A DNA stretch of 34,878 nt, from the NCBI RefSeq assembly GCF_027489515.1, contig NZ_JAIXZS010000108.1, forward strand, positions 1-34,878, read 5' to 3'. This DNA is from Novosphingobium sp. (GTDB taxonomy: Bacteria > Pseudomonadota > Alphaproteobacteria > Sphingomonadales > Sphingomonadaceae). The translations under genes were made by a program, and so were the position numbers. Below, one piece after another: positions 16,020 to 23,267 of the stretch (position 1 is the first letter of the stretch; the number at the start of each line of letters is the position of its first letter). The notes beneath the pieces are model-generated. The model worked only from the letters and a program-made list of their open reading frames with translations. It had not been told where the DNA came from and searched no databases.

Positions 16020-17537
16020 TCAGGCGACCATGCCGCGTTTCATGAATTCGACGGCCAGCAGCACGACGAGCACGAAGGCGAGGCTGGCAACACCGCCCGC
16101 AAACCACTTGAGCTGGCGCCAGTATTGCGCGCGCGCGCGCCGGGTCAGCGTGAGCGAGACGGAGCCGACCACCTGCATGCCGGTGGCGCGCTCAAGCTGC
16201 CCGGTCGTCGCGTAAGTCGAGCGCAGCTGCCCGACAGCGAAGGCACTGCCGCAGCCAGCCGCCACGCCCACGATCAGCACGAGCAACAGCAGCATCGGCC
16301 GGTCCGGTGCGGACGGCGCACGCGGCGTCGTCGGCGGATCGATCACTTCGAACTTCACCGCATTGCGCTCGGTTTCGACCTGGCCGCGCAGGCGCAGCTG
16401 CTCGCGGTCGCGCAGCAACTTGTCGTACTGCTCCTTGAGCACGTCGTAATCGCGGTTGATCCGCGCCGCCTCGGCAGCAAGACCGGGCTCGCTGTATTGG
16501 CGGCCGGTCAGCTGTGCGAGTTCCTGGCTCAGCGAGGTGCGGCGCGATTGCAACGCGACGAGGCTCGCCTCGCGGTCAGCCTTGATCGATTGCAGCGAGG
16601 AATAGGCCGGGTTCGGCATGCCGCCAGGCCCGGCTTCGCCCGCTGCCGAGCGCTGGAGCGAGGCGATCTGCGCCTTGAGGGCAATCACGTCGGGATGGCT
16701 GTCGGTCAGCCCGCGCGCCTTGAGCGAGCCGAGATCGGCCTGCGCCTGCGCCAGTGAACCGCGCGCACCACCGCTCGCGCCGGGCATCACGATCGTCGGC
16801 GGTGTGCCGGAAAGCTGCCCGCGGATCGAGGCCAGCGCGCTCTGCGCTGCGAGCAGATCGGATTCGACCCCGCGCAATTCGGCGCGCGCGCTTTCGATCT
16901 TGCTCGAAAGCGAGCCGTTGCCCGGCATCATCTCGGCATTCTTCGCCTCGAAGGCCTGGCGCTTCTGCTCGGCGGCTTCGAGGTCCTTCTGCCGGTCCGC
17001 CAGCTGCTGGTCCATGAAGGCCAGCGTATCGCTCATCTCGCCGCGCCCGCCGGCGAGATTTTCCTCGCGGAAGATGTCGATCATCTTCTGGACAATGTCC
17101 TGAGCCAGCTTGGCGTTCTGGACATCGGAATAGGCTTTGCTGCCCGAATAGGCGGTGATCTCGAACAGGTTGTCCTGCTGGCTCACCACCTTGATGTTCT
17201 TGCCGAGCCCGGCAATCGCCGCTTCCATCTGCTTGTCGGACGTCACCTTGTCGCCCAGCCGCGTTGCGCGGACGACCTTGGAGAGATTGACCGAACTCGT
17301 CAGCGTCTGGCGCACGCGCTCGATATCGCGCTTGCGGTCCCCGCCGATCCCGATCTGGTCCGAGAGCACATCATCGATCTGGACGAAGATCCGGGCCTTC
17401 GATTCGTAGGTATTGGGCACCGTCGCGACGACCAGCCAGCCAGCCAGGCAGACCAGCCAGGCCGCGCCCAGCGCCAGCCAGCGCCGGTGCCAGATGCTGT
17501 AGAGCGCGATGCGCACTTCTTCGTAGATGCTCGTCAT
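16020..17537 (-). CDS. Polysaccharide chain-length determinant, XrtA locus (Wzz/GumC-like)
   Basis: A 505-residue inner-membrane polysaccharide co-polymerase of the PEP-CTERM locus type (TIGR03007). It sets chain length and works with the kinase encoded next. Order of parts: a short cytoplasmic N-terminus, transmembrane helix 1 (~20-40), a Wzz periplasmic domain with TYESKARIFVQ, a long coiled-coil section (~165-400, rich in Gln/Ala/Glu heptads), a Pro-rich VIDPPTTPRAPSAPDRP motif just before transmembrane helix 2 (~430-452), which is the classical Wzz signature, and a third hydrophobic helix near the end (~475-497). The extra C-terminal helix would place the C-terminus in the periplasm. The gene starts 13 bases after the export lipoprotein and leads into the kinase after 17 bases. 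Confidence 0.93.
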   Translation of the reverse strand: MTSIYEEVRIALYSIWHRRWLALGAAWLVCLAGWLVVATVPNTYESKARIFVQIDDVLSDQIGIGGDRKRDIERVRQTLTSSVNLSKVVRATRLGDKVTSDKQMEAAIAGLGKNIKVVSQQDNLFEITAYSGSKAYSDVQNAKLAQDIVQKMIDIFREENLAGGRGEMSDTLAFMDQQLADRQKDLEAAEQKRQAFEAKNAEMMPGNGSLSSKIESARAELRGVESDLLAAQSALASIRGQLSGTPPTIVMPGASGGARGSLAQAQADLGSLKARGLTDSHPDVIALKAQIASLQRSAAGEAGPGGMPNPAYSSLQSIKADREASLVALQSRRTSLSQELAQLTGRQYSEPGLAAEAARINRDYDVLKEQYDKLLRDREQLRLRGQVETERNAVKFEVIDPPTTPRAPSAPDRPMLLLLVLIVGVAAGCGSAFAVGQLRSTYATTGQLERATGMQVVGSVSLTLTRRARAQYWRQLKWFAGGVASLAFVLVVLLAVEFMKRGMVA

Positions 17538-17550
17538 GCGGGCGGCATCC

Positions 17551-18210
17551 TCAGAACGTGCTCTCGGGAATGATGATCACATCCCCCGGCATCAGCATGA
17601 CGTTGGCGCGCGTATCGCCCTTGCGCAGCAGATCCCCGATCTTCACGCCGTATTCCTTCTGCTGCCCGGTCTGCTTGTCGAAGCGCACCAGCCGCGCCTT
17701 GTTGCCCGCCGCGTATTCGGAGAGACCGCCCACCGCGATCATCGCGTCGAGCAAGGTCATGTTGGCGCGGTAGGGAATCGAGGCCGGCTTGCTGGTCGCG
17801 CCGACGATGCGCACCTGCTGGCTGAAGGTGCCGGAGAACTTGTTGACGATAACCGAGACGATCGGTTCCTGAATGTATTGCGAAAGCTGGAGCTTGATGT
17901 CTTCGGCCAGCATCGAAGGGGTCTTGCCCACCGCCGGCATGTCGGTGATCAGCGGCGTGGTGATGCGCCCATCGGGACGGACCTGCACGGAGGCGCCAAG
18001 CTCGGGATTGCGCCACACGAAGATGGTCAGGTCGTCGAGCGGGCCGATGACGTATTCCTCGCCCGGGCCTTCCTGCAGCGCCACGAACGACGCCGGCGGC
18101 AACTGCGCACCGCCGCCCCCGCCTGCACAGCCGCCGAGCGACAGGCTCAGCGTGGCCGCAATGGTCAATGACCGGGCCAGCAGGCTGGTGATACGCGTAT
18201 TCTTGGGCAT
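17551..18210 (-). CDS. Polysaccharide export lipoprotein, XrtA locus (Wza-like)
   Basis: A 219-residue outer-membrane-associated lipoprotein of the poly-export family (PEP-CTERM subfamily, TIGR03027). The signal peptide ends in a lipobox SLGGC with the lipidated cysteine at C28. The polysaccharide export domain follows (YVIGPLDDLTIFVWRNPEL ... VRPDGRITTPLI), and then one SLBB domain (VRIVGATSKPASIPY ... VMLMPGDVIIIPE). It is shorter than E. coli Wza and lacks Wza's C-terminal transmembrane helix, so the outer-membrane pore probably needs another protein; the barrel encoded at 13235-15013 is a candidate (inference). It is the first gene of the ten-gene operon. A strong AAAGGA ribosome binding site (18217-18222) lies 6 bases before the ATG. 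Confidence 0.93.
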   Translation of the reverse strand: MPKNTRITSLLARSLTIAATLSLSLGGCAGGGGGAQLPPASFVALQEGPGEEYVIGPLDDLTIFVWRNPELGASVQVRPDGRITTPLITDMPAVGKTPSMLAEDIKLQLSQYIQEPIVSVIVNKFSGTFSQQVRIVGATSKPASIPYRANMTLLDAMIAVGGLSEYAAGNKARLVRFDKQTGQQKEYGVKIGDLLRKGDTRANVMLMPGDVIIIPESTF

Positions 18211-18250
18211 TGACCGTCCTTTGCGCGCACTGGGTTGGCTTGTCCCATTC

Positions 18251-18265
18251 GTCCCGCTGCGGGAC
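18251..18265. promoter_or_regulatory. Palindrome GTCCCG-N3-CGGGAC, proximal copy upstream of the eps operon
   Basis: A perfect 6-3-6 inverted repeat, 41-55 bases upstream of the start codon of the first operon gene. A further half-site GTCCC begins at 18242, nine bases away on the same face. The same palindrome recurs at 18368-18382, so this looks like an operator for a dimeric regulator. No T-run follows on the operon strand, so termination is less likely. Confidence 0.5.
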
Positions 18266-18367
18266 CACGGGGAGCTCCCATGACTTCCGGGCTATCGCCA
18301 AAAAGGGTGAAGATACCGTTAGTCCTGATGCGCATGGCGGCGCCCGCACAAGCGCATTTCCGCCAAA

Positions 18368-18382
18368 GTCCCGTAACGGGAC
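18368..18382. promoter_or_regulatory. Palindrome GTCCCG-N3-CGGGAC, distal copy upstream of the eps operon
   Basis: Second perfect copy of the same palindrome (only the 3-base spacer differs: TAA here, CTG in the other). The centres are 117 bases apart, close to eleven helical turns. It lies between the decarboxylase stop (18414) and the eps operon start. No convincing sigma-54 (-24/-12) or strong sigma-70 promoter could be read in the 203-base region. Confidence 0.5.
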
Positions 18383-18413
18383 GGCGGTTCGGGTAAAGGT
18401 TAATACCTAAGAA

Positions 18414-19649
18414 TCAGGGGTTTGCGTTAACCAGCCGTTCAGCCGCCGGACCATGCCCGAGAAAGTGAGCCGGGCTCGCACTGGCCCCATAGGCTCCGGC
18501 ACAGAAAACCGCGACGAGATCACCTTCTTCGGCACGCGGAAAGCCGCCCTTGTCCGCCAGGCGGTCAAGCGGCGTGCAGAGGCAGCCGACGATGCTAGCC
18601 TCTTCCTCGACCGGGGCACCGAACCGGGTGGCAATCGCGCTCGGGTAATTGCGGCGCACTACGGTCCCGAAGTTACCACTCGCCGCCAGCTGATGGTGCA
18701 GCCCGCCATCGGTAACGAGAAACACTTCGCCGTGGCTTTCCTTGCGGTCGATGATCCGCGTCAAATACACACCGGCCTCGCCGACGAGATAGCGGCCCAG
18801 CTCGATGCAGAACGCGGTATCTGCCAGCACGTCCGGCAGGGCGGAGAACTGCGCGCCGAGCGCATCGCCGACCGCAGCCAGATCAAGCGGCGCATCGCCC
18901 GGAAAGTAGGGAATGCCAAAGCCGCCGCCGAGATTGCAGGCCGGCAGCACCGCCCGGCTTTCCTCTGCCAGCCGCGCGGCGAGTGCCAGCGTTGCGGCCT
19001 GCATTTCAGCGATCGCGGCAGCATCGAGCGTCTGGCTCCCGGCATAGATGTGGAGGCCCCGCCACTCGGCACCTGAAGCCATGATCCGCCGCACCAGCCC
19101 AGGCACCAAGGCTGCATCGACACCAAAGGGCTTGGCCCCGCCGCCCATCTTCATCCCCGATCCCTTGAGATCGAAATCGGGATTGACCCGGATCGCCAGC
19201 CTTGGCGGCTTGCCCAGCTGCTCGCCGATGGCCAGCGCCCGCTCCGCCTCTCGAGCGGATTCAAGGTTGAGTGTTACCCCGCGCGCGATCGCTGCCTCGA
19301 GATCGGCATCGCGCTTGCCGGGCCCCGCAAAGCTGATCCGCTCCGCCGGCACGCCAGCAGCCTCGGCCATCTCGAGCTCTCCGCCCGAAGCGATGTCGAA
19401 ACCGTCCACCAGCCTTGCCATATGGCGCAGCAGCGGTGCGAAGGGATTGGCCTTCATCGCATAGTGCAGCCCCAGCCGCTCCGGCAGCGCCGCGCGCAGC
19501 GCTGCCACCCGGGCGGTGATCAAGGCGCCGTCGTAGACGAACAGCGGCGTGCCCGCCTCGGCTGCCAGTGCGGACGCCGTGTACCCGCCGATGGCAAGCT
19601 CGCCATCGATCGCGGCAAATCCGGGCGGAATGGGGCCAAGCGGCTTCAT
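18414..19649 (-). CDS. PLP-dependent decarboxylase, exosortase A system-associated
   Basis: A 411-residue fold-type III decarboxylase of the Orn/DAP/Arg decarboxylase-2 group; the XrtA-associated subfamily is TIGR03099. The N-terminal TIM barrel carries the PLP lysine K66 in HYAMKANPF, the FDIASGGELE segment and a phosphate-binding GGGFGIPYF. The C-terminal domain carries the ELGRYLVGEAG signature and the active-site cysteine region GCLCTPLDRLAD. It therefore removes a carboxyl group from an amino acid or from a carrier-bound amino acid; the substrate is unknown. Relatives in this fold include diaminopimelate decarboxylase and the butirosin enzyme BtrK, which acts on a glutamyl-ACP. It follows the ligase gene with 3 bases between them, and an ACP is encoded nearby, so an ACP-bound substrate is plausible (inference). 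Confidence 0.9.
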   Translation of the reverse strand: MKPLGPIPPGFAAIDGELAIGGYTASALAAEAGTPLFVYDGALITARVAALRAALPERLGLHYAMKANPFAPLLRHMARLVDGFDIASGGELEMAEAAGVPAERISFAGPGKRDADLEAAIARGVTLNLESAREAERALAIGEQLGKPPRLAIRVNPDFDLKGSGMKMGGGAKPFGVDAALVPGLVRRIMASGAEWRGLHIYAGSQTLDAAAIAEMQAATLALAARLAEESRAVLPACNLGGGFGIPYFPGDAPLDLAAVGDALGAQFSALPDVLADTAFCIELGRYLVGEAGVYLTRIIDRKESHGEVFLVTDGGLHHQLAASGNFGTVVRRNYPSAIATRFGAPVEEEASIVGCLCTPLDRLADKGGFPRAEEGDLVAVFCAGAYGASASPAHFLGHGPAAERLVNANP

Positions 19650-19652
19650 CGA

Positions 19653-21188
19653 TCAGCCCCCTGCCACGGCGGCCGATAATTCCAAGTAAAGACCGGTGCG
19701 GTCGAGCTTGCCATTGGGGCTGAGCGGCATGTCTTCGCGCCAATGGATCACGCGCGGCACCATGAAGCCCGGAAGCTCGCGTGCCAGCGCAGCCGGGAGC
19801 GCTGCCTCGGCAGCGGCAGCATCACCCTTCGCCCTCGCCACCAGATGGATCGCCTGCCCCAGCGACGAATCGGGTATCCCGAGCGCCACAGCCTCGGCAA
19901 CCAGCCCGGTCGCGATGGCGGCATCCTCAACTTCCTGCGGGCTCACCCGGTTGCCGGATGTCTTGATCATCGCATCGCGCCGCCCGGCAAAGTGCAGCAG
20001 TCCCGCTTCATCGCGCCGCACCCGGTCGCCGGACCAGACCGCCATCCCGCCCATCCGCGAGAACGCCGGCGCCGGCTTGAACCGCTCCGCCGTCCGCTCG
20101 GCATCGCGCCAGTACCCTTGCGCCACGAGCGGACCGGCGTGGACCAGTTCGCCCTCCTCATTTGGCCCGGCCACGCGTCCGTCGTCCGCCACCACCATGA
20201 CCTCGGCAAACGGGATGGCCGTGCCGATCGAAGTGGGGTGCGCATCGACCAGCGCGGGATCAAGATAGGTCGAGCGGAAGGCCTCGGTCAGCCCGTACAT
20301 CGGAAAGAGACGCGCGCCGGGAAACCGCGCCCGCAGCGCACGCACCAGCGGCTCGGTCAGCGCGCCGCCGCTATTGGTCAGCCGCCTGAGCTTCGCTGCG
20401 ACCGCCTCGGGCCAATCGAGTTCGGTCAGCTGCAGCCACAGAGGCGGCACTGCGGCAATCGTGGTGATGTCATGGCGCTCCACCGCCTTGATCACGTCGC
20501 GCGCCATCAGGTAGTCGAGCGGCACCACGGCGCCGCCGGCATACCAGGTCGAAAGCAGCTGGTTCTGCCCATAATCGAACGCCAGCGGCAGCACCGCCAG
20601 CACGCGGTCGTCCACACCCACGCCCAGATAGTGCGCCACGCTCACCGCGCCGAGCCAGAGGTTGGCGTGGCTCAGCATCACACCCTTGGGCCGCCCGGTT
20701 GAACCGCTGGTGTAAAGGATTGCCGCCAAGGCATCTGGCGCAGCCTCCGAAGGTCCCAGCGGCGCAAGGCCTTCTGCTGCTGCCCAGACCGCGCTCTCCT
20801 CCAGCGCTGCCGCCTCTGCCAGATCGCCCGGCTCCAACGTCGCAACCCGCCCAGCGTTCGCGATCAGCAGTCGCGCGCCGCTGTCAGCCAGAATGTGCGC
20901 GACCTGCGCGCGTTTGAGCAGCGGGTTCACCGGCACATGCACCAGCCCGGCGCGCACCGCCGCCAGCGGCATCAGGCAGGCGAGTTCGCTCTTGGGCAGC
21001 CAGGTCGCCACTCGCGCGCCCGGCTCCGACACCTCGCGCGCAAGCCACGCGGCAAGCTGTCCTAAACGCCGATTTAACGCCTCATAGCTTAGCGTGCGAT
21101 CCTTGAAGATGAGCGCTGCCGCTTCCGGCCGCCCTCGCAGCGCGAGGTGGTCGAGCGGATGAACAGTCGGATCGGGCGCGGCGGGCAA
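19653..21188 (-). CDS. AMP-forming acyl/aminoacyl ligase, exosortase A system-associated (TTG start)
   Basis: A 511-residue ANL-superfamily adenylating enzyme (XrtA-associated subfamily TIGR03098). It activates a carboxylic acid with ATP and would pass it to CoA or to the nearby carrier protein. Motifs in order: the P-loop-like YTSGSTGRPKGVMLSH (~160-175), the adenosine-binding MYGLTEAF, the hinge segment GRRDAMIKTSGNRVSPQEVE, and near the C-terminus NGKLDRTGL, whose lysine is the adenylation lysine. The NGKxDR ending is typical of amino-acid-activating A domains and DltA. The start is a TTG at 21188 with GAGAG six bases upstream; no ATG or GTG gives the expected N-terminus with HPLDHLALRG. 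The divergent acyltransferase gene begins only 35 bases away. Confidence 0.9.
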   Translation of the reverse strand: MPAAPDPTVHPLDHLALRGRPEAAALIFKDRTLSYEALNRRLGQLAAWLAREVSEPGARVATWLPKSELACLMPLAAVRAGLVHVPVNPLLKRAQVAHILADSGARLLIANAGRVATLEPGDLAEAAALEESAVWAAAEGLAPLGPSEAAPDALAAILYTSGSTGRPKGVMLSHANLWLGAVSVAHYLGVGVDDRVLAVLPLAFDYGQNQLLSTWYAGGAVVPLDYLMARDVIKAVERHDITTIAAVPPLWLQLTELDWPEAVAAKLRRLTNSGGALTEPLVRALRARFPGARLFPMYGLTEAFRSTYLDPALVDAHPTSIGTAIPFAEVMVVADDGRVAGPNEEGELVHAGPLVAQGYWRDAERTAERFKPAPAFSRMGGMAVWSGDRVRRDEAGLLHFAGRRDAMIKTSGNRVSPQEVEDAAIATGLVAEAVALGIPDSSLGQAIHLVARAKGDAAAAEAALPAALARELPGFMVPRVIHWREDMPLSPNGKLDRTGLYLELSAAVAGG

Positions 21189-21223
21189 GCAGATCTCTCG
21201 AAGGCAAGGTCAGGAACGAACAA
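21189..21223. promoter_or_regulatory. Very short divergent intergenic region
   Basis: Only 35 bases separate the TTG start of the ligase (minus) from the GTG start of the acyltransferase (plus). The gap holds both ribosome binding sites: GAGAG on the minus side and AGGAA at 21212-21216 on the plus side. There is no room for two normal promoters, so at least one promoter must lie inside the opposite gene, or the transcripts overlap. Confidence 0.45.
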
Positions 21224-22279
21224 GTGGGTGTGACGGTCTATCACGCTGATTTGCGGGAAGCGCAAGCCGACCCGGCGCTCGCTGCGCTGCTCGGCCGCTC
21301 GCCCGTCAGTGCGCCGTTCGACCGGCTGGACTGGCTTGCGCTGCTCGCAGAGCATTGCCTTCCCGGCACGCCCTGCAAGCTCGCGATCGCGCGCGATGGC
21401 GATGCCCTTGCAGTTCTGCCGTTCCGCGAGGGACCTGAAGGCGCCGGCCCGCTCGGCACCTGGTACAGCTTCTTCGTGCGCCCGCTGTTGAACGATCGCG
21501 CCAAGGCCCCGATGCTTCTCGAAGGCCTCGCTCGCAGCCTTGCCCCGATCGGCGCGATTGCGCTTGCACCCATGCCCGAAGCCGAGGCTGGCGCCCTTGC
21601 CTCGGCCATGCGCACCGCTGGCTGGATCGGCATCGCCGAGCCCTGTGACACCAACCACATCCTGGAGCTTGGGGGGCGCAGCTTTGCTGAGTACTGGGCA
21701 GGCCGCCCCGGACAACTCCGCGAAACCGTTCGCCGCAAGACCGCCCGCGGCAGGGTGTCTCTTCGAATTGAGACGACATTTAATGCAGACGATTGGGCAG
21801 CTTACGAGGCGATCTACGCAAAGAGCTGGAAGCCCGAGGAAGGCAACCCCGCGTTCCTGCGCGCGTTTGCTGAAGCCGAAGGCGCAGCCGGCGCTTTGCG
21901 CATGGGTATCGCCGAGATCGAGGGCGAGCCCGTCGCCGCTCAGTTCTGGACCGTCGAGGGTGGCACGGCCTGGATTCACAAACTCGCGCACGATGAAGCC
22001 CACCGGGCCCACTCGCCCGGCACGCTGCTGACTGCCGCGCTCTTCCGTCATGTGATCGACGAGGACCACGTCCACACGGTCGATTTCGGCACCGGCGATG
22101 ATCCTTACAAGCGCGACTGGATGGAGGCACAGCGCCCGCGCTTTGCGCTGCAGTTCTATCGTCCGGCAGCTGTCGGCCACTGGCCTGCGCTCGCCCGGCT
22201 CGCCGCCAGTGCGGTCAAGCGCCGGTTGCACCGTCCGCGCGGCCAACCCGCGCTTGTCTCGCCGCAAGCCGCTAGCTAA
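21224..22279 (+). CDS. FemAB/GNAT-like acyltransferase (BioF2-like domain), exosortase-locus member
   Basis: A 351-residue protein with the Acetyltransf_6 (BioF2-like) domain in its second half: RETVRRKTARGRV, then a helical insert, MGIAEIEGEPVAAQFWTVEGGTAWIHKLAHDE, and the terminal VDFGTGDDPYKRDWM signature that corresponds to FemAB's closing motif. The family transfers acyl or aminoacyl groups; the donor is unknown. I used the GTG at 21224, which has AGGAA seven bases upstream; another GTG two codons later is also possible. It heads a plus-strand unit with the acyl carrier protein (36 bases downstream) and two hydrolases. This suggests that it transfers the group carried on the ACP (inference). 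It is clearly different from the FemAB-like protein encoded at 10046-11107. Confidence 0.83.
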   Translation: MGVTVYHADLREAQADPALAALLGRSPVSAPFDRLDWLALLAEHCLPGTPCKLAIARDGDALAVLPFREGPEGAGPLGTWYSFFVRPLLNDRAKAPMLLEGLARSLAPIGAIALAPMPEAEAGALASAMRTAGWIGIAEPCDTNHILELGGRSFAEYWAGRPGQLRETVRRKTARGRVSLRIETTFNADDWAAYEAIYAKSWKPEEGNPAFLRAFAEAEGAAGALRMGIAEIEGEPVAAQFWTVEGGTAWIHKLAHDEAHRAHSPGTLLTAALFRHVIDEDHVHTVDFGTGDDPYKRDWMEAQRPRFALQFYRPAAVGHWPALARLAASAVKRRLHRPRGQPALVSPQAAS

Positions 22280-22315
22280 GGCGCGTACAACCCCTTTTAT
22301 CACAAGGCCTTATCC

Positions 22316-22585
22316 GTGACCTCGACCGACCAGACCGACATCGACCTGCGCAGCCTGCTGAACGACGTGCTCGGCCTCGGTCCGGCGCGCGCTGCGGCGC
22401 TGACGGCCGAAAGTGGCCTGTTCGGTGCGCTTCCCGAACTCGATTCAATGGCCGTCGCCGGGCTCCTGACCGAGATCGAAGACCGTTTCGACATCGTGCT
22501 CGAAGATGACGACATAGATGGCGAGATGCTCGCAACCTACGGCGATCTCCTCACTTTCATTCGCGCCAAGCGCGGCGAGGCCTGA
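22316..22585 (+). CDS. Acyl carrier protein, exosortase A system-associated
   Basis: An 89-residue acidic helical protein with the phosphopantetheine attachment motif at LDSM (S44), followed by the recognition helix VAGLLTEIEDRF. It should carry an acyl or aminoacyl thioester for the ligase and acyltransferase encoded beside it. It is too short and divergent to be the main fatty-acid AcpP and sits in an exosortase-type accessory cluster. The start is a GTG at 22316 with AAGG nine bases upstream. The gene ends 10 bases before the next start. Confidence 0.88.
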   Translation: MTSTDQTDIDLRSLLNDVLGLGPARAAALTAESGLFGALPELDSMAVAGLLTEIEDRFDIVLEDDDIDGEMLATYGDLLTFIRAKRGEA

Positions 22586-22595
22586 GCCAGCCTGC

Positions 22596-23267
22596 ATGCC
22601 GGCGATCTGGCCCTGCCCCGGCCCGACCGGCATGGTCGAGGAACATGCGGTGGTGTTCGACCGAGCGCGCACCTTCCGCCTGCTGATCGTGTCGCCGCTT
22701 TTCGAGGAGATGAACCGCACGCGGCGCATGCTCGTCGAAACCCAGCGCCAGCTGGATGTGCTCGGCGTTGATTCGATGCTCCCTGATTTGCCCGGCTGCA
22801 ACGAAAGCCTGCAGGCCTTCTCCGCGCAGAGCCTCGGCAGCTGGCGTGATGCCATGGCCGCTGCCGCTCGCCACTTTGCCGCCACGCATGTGCTTGCCGT
22901 GCGCGGCGGCGCGCTGGTCTTCCCGACCAGCCTGCCCGGCTGGGTGCTCGAACCGCAGAAGGGCGGCGCGATCCTGCGCCAGCTCCTGCGCGCCCGTGTG
23001 CTCTCCGCCAAGGAAGCCGGACGCGAGGAGAACAGCGCGGACCTCCTCGAACACGGCCGCAACCATGGCCTCGAACTGGCCGGCTACCAGCTCTCGGCCG
23101 CGCTAGTGGCCGGGCTGGACGCCGCCGTGCCGCAGGATGAGGGGCAAGTGGTCCTCCGGCAGGCGGCCCTTGGCGGCAGTGCCTTGTGGCTCCGCAGCGA
23201 GCCGGGCGAAGATTCCGCCCAATCGGCCAATCTCGCCCGGATCATCGCGCTGGATGAGGGTGGATGA
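22596..23267 (+). CDS. Alpha/beta hydrolase, exosortase A system-associated type 2
   Basis: A 223-residue protein matching the 'hydrolase 2' family of exosortase loci (TIGR03101): PLFEEMNRTRRMLVETQRQL near the start is its signature (lid and oxyanion region), followed by LPDLPGCNES. The position where an alpha/beta hydrolase normally has its G-x-S-x-G nucleophile elbow reads AVRGGAL, so there is no serine or cysteine nucleophile there. It may therefore be non-catalytic, or use another residue. I chose the ATG at 22596, 10 bases after the ACP stop; a longer in-frame start would overlap the ACP gene. Its stop overlaps the next gene's start. Possible jobs are thioester editing, release from the ACP, or binding of the acyl group (inference). 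Confidence 0.82.
   Translation: MPAIWPCPGPTGMVEEHAVVFDRARTFRLLIVSPLFEEMNRTRRMLVETQRQLDVLGVDSMLPDLPGCNESLQAFSAQSLGSWRDAMAAAARHFAATHVLAVRGGALVFPTSLPGWVLEPQKGGAILRQLLRARVLSAKEAGREENSADLLEHGRNHGLELAGYQLSAALVAGLDAAVPQDEGQVVLRQAALGGSALWLRSEPGEDSAQSANLARIIALDEGG

Noticed and set aside
18211..18413. Sigma-54 promoter for the eps operon
   Set aside because: PrsR-type control would predict TGGC-N8-TTGC-like spacing; the TGGC tetramers present have no correctly spaced GC element.
19653..21188. Non-ribosomal peptide synthetase fragment
   Set aside because: There is no condensation or thioesterase domain and the ACP is a separate small gene, so this is a free-standing ligase.
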